NCBI GenBank assembly: GCA_964541305.1
Contig: CAZIPE010000021.1
Coordinates: 1-5,869, forward strand
Source of the DNA: CAZIPE01 sp964541305
GTDB lineage: Bacteria > Patescibacteriota > Saccharimonadia > Saccharimonadales > UBA7683
Direction of reading: 5' to 3'
DNA length: 5,869 bases
The notes under the pieces were generated by a model, which was not told the DNA's origin, searched no databases, and saw only the letters and a program-made list of their open reading frames with translations. The position numbers and the translations under genes were made by a program. This document shows, one piece after another, positions 1 through 4,866 of this stretch; the stretch's first letter is position 1; each line of letters starts with the position of its first letter.

Positions 1-74
1 TTAGTTTGGACAATCTCTGGCGCTGACAATTCAACAGCCTTTTCCTTACACTTAACGCAATATCCTGTAACCAT
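1..74 (-). CDS. DUF5679-like small Cys protein, N-terminal part
   Basis: The gene is cut by the left window edge, so only its first 24 residues are present. They begin MVTGYCVKCKEKAVEL and contain a CxxC pair (Cys6, Cys9) followed by Lys/Glu, the N-terminal half of what is probably a zinc ribbon. This resembles DUF5679 proteins, short (about 45-60 aa) proteins that normally carry a second CxxC pair near the C-terminus; that half lies outside the window. The ATG at 74 is supported by a GAGGT Shine-Dalgarno-like sequence about eight bases upstream (84-88 on this strand). The family has no established function; nucleic-acid binding or a structural zinc site are guesses. It sits downstream of the unrecognised three-gene cluster, separated by about 180 bases, and has its own candidate promoter. 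Confidence 0.6.
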   Translation of the reverse strand, partial: MVTGYCVKCKEKAVELSAPEIVQT

Positions 75-110
75 GTCTATGTACCTCAAATTAATTGTTT
101 ATCAGATCTT

Positions 111-119
111 ATTCTATCA
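111..119 (-). promoter_or_regulatory. Candidate extended -10 promoter for the DUF5679-like gene
   Basis: On the minus strand the sequence reads TGATAGAAT, an extended -10 (TG-N-TAGAAT). Transcription would start near 104, giving a leader of about 30 bases that contains the GAGGT ribosome site. No good -35 box is seen 16-18 bases upstream, which is acceptable for an extended -10 but keeps confidence low. Confidence 0.35.
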
Positions 120-253
120 TGCCCATCCTTAGGATTCACTACCACAAAGAAAAAATACTGTCTTGTACTAAATAAACCCTGAGAAAATCATTACAACTAA
201 TGTTTGAGCTTCTGTTTTCTTGGGCTATTTTTCAGCCTGCCATAAGATCCGCT

Positions 254-511
254 CTATAGCCCGGTTTGAGATTTTTTTGGCAGTTTATCAGAGATAATAA
301 TTTCATCGGACAACGCCCTGGCTCTTCGTCGTGATATGCGATCAGGATAGCCCTTTAGACTGGGGCGCTTGAGCACGCTAAAGAAATTGCTAGTAGTTTG
401 CTGCTTCTCGCGAGCACGACGAGCGGCCGCAAGAGCTCGTAGATGTACCGGTTCTTGAGTGAAAAGGATCCCCTGAATTGGATCGCTTCTCATCGGTTTT
501 TCTTTACTCAT
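254..511 (-). CDS. Hypothetical small basic protein
   Basis: An 85-residue protein that I do not recognise. It is strongly basic, with Arg/Lys-rich stretches in the middle (ALAAARRAREKQ, residues 27-38) and towards the C-terminus (ISRRRARAL), and has no membrane segment or Cys. The N-terminal half looks able to form an alanine- and arginine-rich helix, compatible with nucleic-acid or partner binding; that is inference. The start is well fixed: the upstream gene's stop codon TAG abuts this ATG (TAGATG), and AGAGGTG lies about six bases before the ATG, inside the end of the upstream gene. Translation is therefore probably coupled, and the protein is probably made in ratio with its partner encoded at 512-1285. 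No convincing terminator follows the gene. Confidence 0.6.
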   Translation of the reverse strand: MSKEKPMRSDPIQGILFTQEPVHLRALAAARRAREKQQTTSNFFSVLKRPSLKGYPDRISRRRARALSDEIIISDKLPKKSQTGL

Positions 512-1285
512 CTATGTCACCTCTATTGCTGGTCGAAAACGATCATTGCCAAAAACAGTGTCTATTTCTATTAGTTCGAACCGATACTGTCCATTGATAA
601 ATCCTGCACATGGTACAAATGGACTATCTTCTTGGTAATCGCCCAGCAAAACAGTCCAGGTCTTTTGGTCGATGGGCTTCGATTGCTGCAAACTTAAAGC
701 GGCATATTCTCGGTAGCCCAACTTCAATGTGTTAAACCCTGCTATCATATATGATTTATCGAATAGGATATCTTTTGGTGTACCCAAGTAAAGACCTTGT
801 TCGCCGGTGTAGGCAACTACTACCTTCCATTGCCGTTGAGCGCCCTTCGCTGACTTGGGCAGATTATCTATGACAAGATCTGCCGGCAGGCCCTGAGCAG
901 AGCGCATTGAGGTCAAAAGCGGAAACGATAGTACCTTTAGAGGTGGCACTAAAACTACATTTAGTTTTCCATGTAGTTCGGGGCTGTGCTCCGTTGCGTG
1001 CTTTAACACTTGTACTGCACGGCTGAGCTTGGGGGCAATCTTCTGATAGGGCGGCAGCTTAATACCATACCGTTCCCATGACACCGAAAGACTTACGTAG
1101 AGATTGCGGGTTGTTTGGGTGTTAGCAGTTTCGACAAATCGTAGCTTCTTTTTTGCTGATGTTTGATTATCTGTTTTGTTGGAAACAGCTTGATTAGATT
1201 GGTTGTATAGAGAAGTAATATCCTCTTGCAACTGTTGCAGAGCACTCTCTATATTTCTAATTTTTGGTCTACTAGTCAAAATCAT
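512..1285 (-). CDS. Hypothetical protein, helical N-terminus
   Basis: A 257-residue soluble protein when started at the ATG at 1285; I do not recognise the family. Residues 9-30 (heptad-like ESALQQLQEDITSLY) look like a short coiled coil, followed by a polar, low-complexity Asn/Gln/Thr/Lys linker (about 28-48) and a larger mixed alpha/beta domain (about 60-257). There is one Cys (226), no signal peptide and no membrane span. An in-frame GTG at 1345, directly after the upstream stop (TAGGTG), would add 20 residues (starting MLSAWALTEV). I prefer 1285 because the added residues look unlike the rest and contain a good promoter. Against this, no Shine-Dalgarno precedes 1285, so the mRNA would have a very short leader. 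It is the middle gene of three, with the next gene coupled to it. Confidence 0.6.
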   Translation of the reverse strand: MILTSRPKIRNIESALQQLQEDITSLYNQSNQAVSNKTDNQTSAKKKLRFVETANTQTTRNLYVSLSVSWERYGIKLPPYQKIAPKLSRAVQVLKHATEHSPELHGKLNVVLVPPLKVLSFPLLTSMRSAQGLPADLVIDNLPKSAKGAQRQWKVVVAYTGEQGLYLGTPKDILFDKSYMIAGFNTLKLGYREYAALSLQQSKPIDQKTWTVLLGDYQEDSPFVPCAGFINGQYRFELIEIDTVFGNDRFRPAIEVT

Positions 1286-1298
1286 GATTATACAGCGT

Positions 1299-1327
1299 AT
1301 TAAACACGGAATTTTAACTTCTGTCAA
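1299..1327 (-). promoter_or_regulatory. Sigma-70-like promoter before the 257-aa gene
   Basis: On the minus strand a perfect -35 TTGACA (1322-1327) is followed after exactly 17 bases by TTTAAT (1299-1304). Transcription would start about 6-10 bases before the ATG at 1285, a near-leaderless mRNA. A second box, TATAAT (1287-1292), sits one base before that ATG; if used as a -10, initiation would fall inside the coding region. Confidence 0.5.
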
Positions 1328-1345
1328 TGCCCACGCACTAAGCAC

Positions 1346-1705
1346 CTAGTCTTGGCGTGCCATTTGTGCGCTTGCTTCACGAGGAGCATCATTGTTCGCA
1401 CGTAGTGCAGCGCCGAAGTGTTCTTCTATAGCAACAAGGTGCTTCGCGGCTTGATCACTAACAAGAACTAGCTTTTTAGATTTTTCTGCGATTGCTCTTG
1501 TTGACTCAATAGCTTGGCCAATTTCCTGCTTTAGTTGAGCACGAAACTCAGACATACTAGGATAACTAATTGCTAATTCGTGTCGAGTAATTATTTCATA
1601 TAGGGTTCTGAGTGTTGGCGTAATTTCGTTTAAGACATCCTCCATATCGCTAATATCGCTATCAGCTTGGGTCTGTGCAGTCTTATCGATCTTATATGTA
1701 ATCAT
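1346..1705 (-). CDS. Hypothetical all-helical protein
   Basis: A 119-residue protein of unrecognised family. The start at 1705 (MITYKIDKTA) is chosen over an open extension to 1858 because an excellent Shine-Dalgarno, AAAGGAG, lies five bases before it (1711-1717) and a promoter lies at 1728-1756, inside the extension. Nearly the whole chain is predicted helical: residues about 16-42 and about 50-100 form two long amphipathic helices separated by a Tyr-Pro-Ser turn (48-50), followed by an Ala-rich polar tail. The two-helix hairpin and small size are reminiscent of WXG100-like secreted or partner proteins, but there is no WXG motif at the turn, so this is only a resemblance. It is the first gene of the three-gene cluster; its stop TAG directly abuts a possible GTG start of the next gene. 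Confidence 0.65.
   Translation of the reverse strand: MITYKIDKTAQTQADSDISDMEDVLNEITPTLRTLYEIITRHELAISYPSMSEFRAQLKQEIGQAIESTRAIAEKSKKLVLVSDQAAKHLVAIEEHFGAALRANNDAPREASAQMARQD
1392..1408. repeat. Direct repeat, copy 1
   Basis: The 17 bases ttgttcgcacgtagtgc recur at 1791-1811 with a four-base gcgc insertion in the middle. This copy lies in the 3' part of the 119-aa gene, encoding its AALRANN stretch on the minus strand. Confidence 0.5.
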
Positions 1706-1710
1706 GTGAA

Positions 1711-1717
1711 CTCCTTT
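1711..1717 (-). promoter_or_regulatory. Strong Shine-Dalgarno that fixes the 1705 start
   Basis: The minus strand reads AAAGGAG, five bases before the ATG at 1705. It is the strongest ribosome site in the window and rules against the longer open frame that starts at 1858. Confidence 0.7.
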
Positions 1718-1727
1718 GATTATTTTT

Positions 1728-1756
1728 ATAGTACCACCAAATATGCAGCTTGTAAA
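1728..1756 (-). promoter_or_regulatory. Promoter of the three-gene cluster
   Basis: On the minus strand TTTACA (1751-1756; five of six to TTGACA) is followed after 17 bases by TACTAT (1728-1733; four of six to TATAAT, keeping the key A2 and T6). Initiation near 1721 gives a short leader containing AAAGGAG. It would drive 1346-1705 and possibly the two genes behind it. Confidence 0.5.
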
Positions 1757-1790
1757 CAAGGTTTTATAGTTCAATTTACCGTCTAGGATT

Positions 1791-1811
1791 TTGTTCGCGC
1801 GCACGTAGTGC
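1791..1811. repeat. Direct repeat, copy 2 with a 4-base insertion
   Basis: Same 17 bases as 1392-1408 interrupted by gcgc. It lies upstream of the promoter at 1728-1756, so the two copies bracket the gene body and promoter. In one minus-strand frame the copy reads PALRARE before a stop, resembling AALRANN of the gene, so it may be the scar of a duplicated gene end. The rest of 1706-1890 shows no coding signal. Confidence 0.4.
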
Positions 1812-1889
1812 CGGAGCTCACACCACGGGTTTAGGTGCTCATATTTATCGACGCTCACCTGAATTATTCAGCAGGGCTTGAATAAGTAG

Positions 1890-1909
1890 AAAAGAGCCCC
1901 CATCGGGTC
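1890..1909 (-). terminator. Weak hairpin terminator behind the Nudix gene
   Basis: On the minus strand GACCC pairs with GGG-TC across one bulged C, with a five-base loop, and TTTT follows directly (1890-1893). The stem is short, so this is a weak call, but the place is right: between the end of the Nudix gene (2013) and the promoter of the next cluster. Confidence 0.35.
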
Positions 1910-1920
1910 CTAAAATTGCG

Positions 1921-1982
1921 AATGGTGCAGAAAAGTTGATGCATTTCAAACATTAACCATTGAGGCACAAGATGATTATTAA
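1921..1982 (+). pseudogene. Plus-strand gene-tail remnant A
   Basis: A plus-strand stretch reading WCRKVDAFQTLTIEAQDDY then TAA (1980-1982). It has no start and no room for one: the frame is closed by a stop at 1911-1913. It matches remnant C (5482-5541) at 49 of 60 bases, with six of eleven differences at third codon positions, the mark of once-coding sequence. In C the frame continues (aaa where A has taa), so A ends early through a point change. It lies between the weak minus-strand terminator and the end of the Nudix gene. Protein family unknown. Confidence 0.6.
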
Positions 1983-2012
1983 CATCAACACCAGGCTAAG
2001 GTACTCGCATTA

Positions 2013-2453
2013 TCAGGTGGCTTGCGTAGCTAAATATTCTTGGACTCCTTCAAGCCAGCCGTCTAGGAAATACTCGTCTGGATTAAATGTGTCTATATCC
2101 ACCCATTCATATCTATCGTGGTGTTTTCCAAGCTGCACTTCTCCGCCTTCATACAGTGCCTCGTATCCAACAGCAAAAATTCTAACCCTTTGGTTGTTTA
2201 GGCCATGCTCTTCACGCTCAACCCTGAAAAATACGGCTGGTGGACCTACGCTATATTTGAATTCGCTACCAAGCTCTTCTTCCATCTTTCTTTCAATAAC
2301 GCTAGGCAAGCTAGCCTTAAACTCGTCTTTCTTGATTCTGCCGCCCGGCAAATCCCAGACACCGAAGATGTCATGTGTAATTAAAAGTTTGTTGCCATCA
2401 CGGATTAACAATTTAACAGCTACAAAATACAAGTCTTTATCGTATTCAACCAT
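2013..2453 (-). CDS. Nudix hydrolase (atypical Nudix box)
   Basis: A 146-residue cytosolic Nudix-fold protein expected to hydrolyse a nucleoside-diphosphate-linked substrate; the substrate cannot be read from the sequence. The domain begins with VAVKLLIRDGNKLLIT (residues 11-26), and the box runs from LPGGRIKKDEF (35-45) to RKMEEELG (55-62). The metal-binding Glu pair (59-60) and the closing Gly are present. It is atypical: ten residues rather than seven separate Glu44 from Arg55, and the usual Glu after that Arg is Lys56. WDLPGGR, RVRIFAVGYEA (89-99) and YEWVDIDTF support a real, folded subfamily member. The start MVEYDKD is chosen because the domain starts there; the open frame to 2579 adds unrelated residues. 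There is no Shine-Dalgarno, and an extended -10 lies six bases before the ATG, suggesting a leaderless single-gene transcript. Confidence 0.85.
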   Translation of the reverse strand: MVEYDKDLYFVAVKLLIRDGNKLLITHDIFGVWDLPGGRIKKDEFKASLPSVIERKMEEELGSEFKYSVGPPAVFFRVEREEHGLNNQRVRIFAVGYEALYEGGEVQLGKHHDRYEWVDIDTFNPDEYFLDGWLEGVQEYLATQAT

Positions 2454-2459
2454 GGACTC

Positions 2460-2468
2460 ATGATAACA
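2460..2468 (-). promoter_or_regulatory. Extended -10 promoter giving leaderless Nudix mRNA
   Basis: The minus strand reads TGTTATCAT, an extended -10 (TG-N-TATCAT, five of six to TATAAT). Exactly six bases separate it from the ATG at 2453, so the expected +1 is the A of the start codon. No -35 box is seen, as is usual with an extended -10. Confidence 0.45.
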
Positions 2469-2673
2469 AAAAACACCTAGAAAAAGTGCTTCAAACAATG
2501 GTGCAGCGCCACATAGTCTTCTCATACTCCTTGGCTCGCTCATTACGGATGAAATTCGCTCTGTGCCGACTTTGCCCAAGTCAAATAGTGCCCAGCTTGA
2601 TTATTTACTAAAGCTTCTCTTCTTTTGTGGGATCAGGTTTTCCCAAGCGTTTTTTGCCTGTGTTTTATTCTAG
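2467..2673 (+). pseudogene. Plus-strand gene-tail remnant, type 2, copy a
   Basis: A plus-strand frame open for 68 codons from a stop at 2464-2466 to TAG at 2671-2673, with no ATG start. The part from 2497 (NGAAPHSLLILLGSLITDE, then IRSVPTLPK) aligns without gaps to 3937-4017: Gly-Ala, two Leu and V-P-x-x-P fall at the same spacing, and many identical residues use codons that differ only in the third base. Further on, AQLDYLLKLL resembles AQEDYKLKYL of remnant C. It ends nine bases inside the 3' end of ccdA on the other strand and covers the whole gap between the Nudix and ccdA genes. I infer a degraded 3' fragment of an unknown gene; chance openness is not excluded. Confidence 0.4.
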
Positions 2674-3396
2674 CTTTTGTTCTAGTTTCATTATCGGGTC
2701 GTACCATCCCCGCTCAAGTACATAAGATTGGAAATTACGGTCAAGTCCAGTCAATACCGCTAACCCCACAACCACGAACAATGCACCCACGACTTTACGG
2801 AACAGCCCAGACGGATTGCTCAGCCAGCCTAACTTCCGTACCAATGACTGACCAGCAACGGCTATTAGCAACAATACAGTAGCTAGACCCAACGCATATG
2901 CAATGAGATAACCCAATCCTTCATAGAAAGAACTGGGCAGTACAACAGCTACTATCAGAGCGTAGGTTGGGCTACAACTTGAAAAGACTGGTCCAAGAGA
3001 TGCTCCCAACAGCATATCTTTCCCTAAGCCTGGCTGCGCACGCCCAGTGTGTTGCATTAGCCTGCTTGACTGTCCATGCAAGCCACTCTTTAAAGCAAAC
3101 CATTCCCATAAATGAGGAAATAGTAGACTTATACCGAACAACAGCACAATTATCCCAGAAATACTGTTCCAGACAATTTGAGGTACGCCAAGCAAAGATG
3201 TTGTTGCTTTGAGTAGAAGCGTAAATATTACTACCGATGCAGCTAGGCTACCAGTGATAACAAGTGGTCGCCACCATCGTTTTTTAGTGTCATCTAACGC
3301 AATAGAACCGCCTACAATTATGGGCAAAAGCGGCAAGATACATGGTGCAGCTACTGTAAGCACTCCTGCAAAATACGAAACAATAAGTACGTGCAT
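2665..3396 (-). CDS. ccdA: CcdA-type thiol-disulfide transporter (DsbD/CcdA membrane family)
   Basis: A 243-residue integral membrane protein with six predicted spans, the usual CcdA size. The two hallmark Cys are present: Cys19 in the first span (AAPCILPLLPIIVGGS) and Cys141 in the fourth (VFSSCSPTYALIVAVVLP). In the CcdA family these form a disulfide that is reduced by cytosolic thioredoxin and pass electrons to an extracytoplasmic thioredoxin-like partner. The partner is plainly the gene directly upstream: its TAG stop (3398-3400) is one base before this ATG, so translation is coupled. A short basic loop (DDTKKRWWRP, 35-44) follows span 1, and about 25 polar residues follow span 6. Whether the pathway serves cytochrome maturation or general surface disulfides is not shown; no cytochrome genes are nearby. 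Confidence 0.9.
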   Translation of the reverse strand: MHVLIVSYFAGVLTVAAPCILPLLPIIVGGSIALDDTKKRWWRPLVITGSLAASVVIFTLLLKATTSLLGVPQIVWNSISGIIVLLFGISLLFPHLWEWFALKSGLHGQSSRLMQHTGRAQPGLGKDMLLGASLGPVFSSCSPTYALIVAVVLPSSFYEGLGYLIAYALGLATVLLLIAVAGQSLVRKLGWLSNPSGLFRKVVGALFVVVGLAVLTGLDRNFQSYVLERGWYDPIMKLEQKLE

Positions 3397-3397
3397 C

Positions 3398-3868
3398 CTA
3401 AAGCAAGTTCTTTACTATGGTATCAAGGCTAGGCTGGTCATAGGCGACATATTTTTTCGCACCATTACCCTTGTCATCAAGTAAGACAAGGGTTGTTTGG
3501 ATAGTAACTCCATACTGCTGGCGTAACTTTTGGCTACTGTCGTAATCAACCTTAAAGATCGTGACATCACTTGGTATTGTTCCTACTTTAATACTCGCTT
3601 CAAGCTGCCGACACTGCGGACACCACGGTGCGTGAAAAAAGAGGATACGCTGACCTTTGGTACTCGCAACCACATCCGCTGAGTAGTCAGCATACGTACC
3701 TGTCTGTATCGTTTGTTCATTTTCTTGCTTTAATGAAGCCGGATTTTTTTGCTCGGTTGTTTTGCTATTTTTAATATAGTTATTGTCGCCACTCAACAAT
3801 AGATAGGTGAATCCTGTTGGTATGAGTAAAAGTAGAGTTATAACGATGATGCGAAGTTTTTTGGGCAT
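3398..3868 (-). CDS. Membrane-anchored thioredoxin-like protein (WCPQC)
   Basis: A 156-residue protein with a Lys-rich start (MPKKLR), one hydrophobic span (about 7-25) that is a signal anchor without a lipobox Cys, a polar linker (27-60) and a thioredoxin domain (about 60-156) outside the membrane. The active site is WCPQC (82-86) in FFHAPWCPQC; VDYDSSQKLRQQYGV matches the canonical strand and helix that follow. The cis-Pro loop is unusual: where thioredoxins read IPT this reads IQTTLV (123-128), so the proline is missing. It probably takes electrons from CcdA, encoded one base downstream, and reduces or exchanges disulfides on surface proteins. AGAGAT just before the ATG is a weak ribosome site; TATAGT at 3899-3904 on this strand is a possible -10. 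Confidence 0.85.
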   Translation of the reverse strand: MPKKLRIIVITLLLLIPTGFTYLLLSGDNNYIKNSKTTEQKNPASLKQENEQTIQTGTYADYSADVVASTKGQRILFFHAPWCPQCRQLEASIKVGTIPSDVTIFKVDYDSSQKLRQQYGVTIQTTLVLLDDKGNGAKKYVAYDQPSLDTIVKNLL

Positions 3869-3900
3869 ATCTCTATCTTATCAGAATACTGATTTTAGAC

Positions 3901-4053
3901 TATAAACCGTTGCCACTTGCTATATTTAGGCGTCATTTTGGTGCGGAGCTACAGAATGTACTTAAACTTTTTGCAGCGGTAGTCGATGGTCGGTTGACGA
4001 AAGTACCAATTGTTCCGATCGTGCAGAAAAACAGAGCTGTAATTATTTACTAA
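3901..4053 (+). pseudogene. Plus-strand gene-tail remnant, type 2, copy b
   Basis: A plus-strand frame open from upstream of 3901 to TAA at 4051-4053, without a start. It reads FRRHFGAELQNVLKLF, then DGRLTKVPIVP. From 3937 it aligns without gaps to 2497-2577, sharing GA, L.L and VP..P with mainly third-base changes at identical residues; overall base identity is near one half. Its stop codon directly abuts the stop of the DUF1801 gene on the opposite strand (4054-4056). It fills the gap between the thioredoxin and DUF1801 genes. Coding origin is inferred from the codon-position pattern; the protein family is unknown. Confidence 0.4.
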
Positions 4054-4452
4054 TCAAATCGCTGATGGAATTGAGAGCCAATCTTTAATTATCTTTTTCA
4101 GCGCACTCGTATTAGTATTGATGTCTTCAATTGAAGTAAATGTAATCATTCCTCTGATGTCTGAACTCCACTCTACCAGTCCGCTTTCATCTTTCATTAC
4201 AGGTGCGCTTTTTTTATCTTCCTTACGCGTAACTCCCATATGAAGTACAAGCTTGACTAAACCTTGTTTGTTCATAAGGTTGAATGTAATCCGATCCTCG
4301 CCACCAAAGACGTAACTAGGTGCATTCCATTTGATATGTTCTTCAAAGTTGTGCTTGCTGCCGAGAATAATACCTCTCAGTGCATCAACTTGCTCTCGCT
4401 TATCGTTATCTAAGTCGCTTAGAAATTCTTCTACAGTTTTATACTTCTGCAT
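4054..4452 (-). CDS. DUF1801 (YdhG/YjbR-like) domain protein
   Basis: A 132-residue cytosolic protein that matches DUF1801 along its whole length. The N-terminal helix (KTVEEFLSDLDNDKREQVDALRG) is followed by the family's signature: EHIKWNAPSYVF (38-49), a strand with ITFNL, then LVLHMG (68-73) and a C-terminal basic helix (SALKKIIKDWL). The domain adopts a compact SUFU/YdhG-like fold of unknown biochemical role. The ATG at 4452 lies four bases after the stop of the MORN_2-like gene (TAATCTAATG) and has no good ribosome site of its own, so it is probably translated by coupling. The TGA stop shows the standard code. The pair with a YwqK-like protein suggests joint work, possibly as a small binding or neutralising module; this is inference. 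Confidence 0.8.
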   Translation of the reverse strand: MQKYKTVEEFLSDLDNDKREQVDALRGIILGSKHNFEEHIKWNAPSYVFGGEDRITFNLMNKQGLVKLVLHMGVTRKEDKKSAPVMKDESGLVEWSSDIRGMITFTSIEDINTNTSALKKIIKDWLSIPSAI

Positions 4453-4456
4453 TAGA

Positions 4457-4696
4457 TTAACGCTCGGTTACCTTGTAGACTTCGCCTTTTTCATCATAGG
4501 TAATCCACTCGCCGACTGGTTCACCTAATTTAAAATGTACTGACCGCTTCAACGTGCCGTCTGGGCGATACCACTCCCAGTAACCGTCAGACTGTCCGTC
4601 AACAACTTTACCTTTTGACCAACGAGTGATGCCATTGGCGTGATACTTTATAATGTATCCATCAATGACTTCAATTTTCTTTTTTTGTACTGACAT
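4457..4696 (-). CDS. MORN_2-repeat protein, YwqK antitoxin-like
   Basis: A 79-residue protein made almost wholly of MORN_2-type repeats. After a basic start (MSVQKKKIEV) come YHANGITRWSKGKVVDG (18-34), DGYWEWYRPDGTLKRSVHF (37-55), GEPVGEWITYDEKG (58-71) and VYKVT. The recurring G-x-W-x-x-Y-x-x-(D/N)-G pattern of beta-hairpins is the one that databases label 'toxin-antitoxin system YwqK family antitoxin'. That label comes from YwqK of Bacillus subtilis, in an LXG toxin locus, and no toxin is visible here, so an antitoxin role is unproven. The start follows AAGA and a good promoter with an inverted repeat. It is the first gene of a pair with the DUF1801 gene. Confidence 0.75.
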   Translation of the reverse strand: MSVQKKKIEVIDGYIIKYHANGITRWSKGKVVDGQSDGYWEWYRPDGTLKRSVHFKLGEPVGEWITYDEKGEVYKVTER

Positions 4697-4711
4697 ATTC
4701 TTAGCGTATCA

Positions 4712-4739
4712 AAAATACGCCCAAAAGCGTATTTGTCAA
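4712..4739 (-). promoter_or_regulatory. Promoter with embedded inverted repeat (candidate operator)
   Basis: On the minus strand a perfect TTGACA (4734-4739) is followed after 16 bases by TATTTT (4712-4717), giving a start near 4705 and a leader of about 9 bases to the ATG at 4696. Between the boxes lies a perfect 8-base inverted repeat, AAATACGC-TTTTGG-GCGTATTT (4713-4734), and a further copy of the half-site, GATACGC, follows at 4704-4710. The placement suits a repressor operator. A weak minus-strand terminator for the upstream Imm-5-like gene is an alternative reading, since a T-run follows the stem, but the stem has only three G-C pairs. Confidence 0.5.
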
Positions 4740-4743
4740 ATTA

Positions 4744-4866
4744 ACAAATTGGCGCCACATTAGCGACGTATTTCAAACCTTACGAATTGAGGAAATTAAC
4801 CGTCACAAACTCAATGAGCTTGTAAAGATGTTCGGCTTATCCGAGAGGAAACTTGATACGCAATAA
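4744..4866 (+). pseudogene. Plus-strand gene-tail remnant B
   Basis: A plus-strand open stretch reading TNWRHISDVFQTLRIEEIN and onward for 40 codons to TAA at 4864-4866. It aligns without gaps to remnant C: W, I, D, FQT, I, KL, LV, F and L are at the same spacing (12 of 34 identical), and both end within a few codons of each other. It has no start codon; the frame opens in the promoter region of the MORN_2 gene after a stop at 4702-4704. Its last 30 bases overlap, antisense, the 3' end of the Imm-5-like gene. Together with A and C it shows a repeated C-terminal segment of one protein family, which I do not recognise. Confidence 0.55.

Noticed and set aside
174..259. Plus-strand open stretch ending at TAG 257-259, close to the stop of the 85-aa gene, as a further gene-tail remnant
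   Set aside because: Its position fits the pattern of the other tails, but the product (LRKSLQLMFELLFSWAIFQ) shows no convincing alignment to any of them and the stretch is short enough to be open by chance.
1346..1858. Longer frame for the 119-aa gene starting at 1858
   Set aside because: AAAGGAG five bases before the ATG at 1705 and a TTTACA-N17-TACTAT promoter inside the extension favour the shorter gene.
1960..2463. Plus-strand frame of 167 codons over the Nudix gene
   Set aside because: Antisense shadow: Ser/Pro/Leu-rich product with no motif, on the opposite strand of a clear Nudix domain.
2013..2579. Longer Nudix frame beginning at 2579
   Set aside because: The 42 extra N-terminal residues lie before the Nudix domain, have no ribosome site and run antisense to a plus-strand coding-like stretch; the -10 box at 2460-2465 lies inside them.
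2967..3484. Plus-strand frames over ccdA and the thioredoxin gene
   Set aside because: Antisense shadows of a membrane protein with clear family motifs; no ribosome sites or recognisable domains.
4031..4056. Terminator behind the DUF1801 gene
   Set aside because: A T-run follows ACAG-CT-CTGT on the minus strand, but a four-pair stem with a two-base loop cannot form a stable hairpin.
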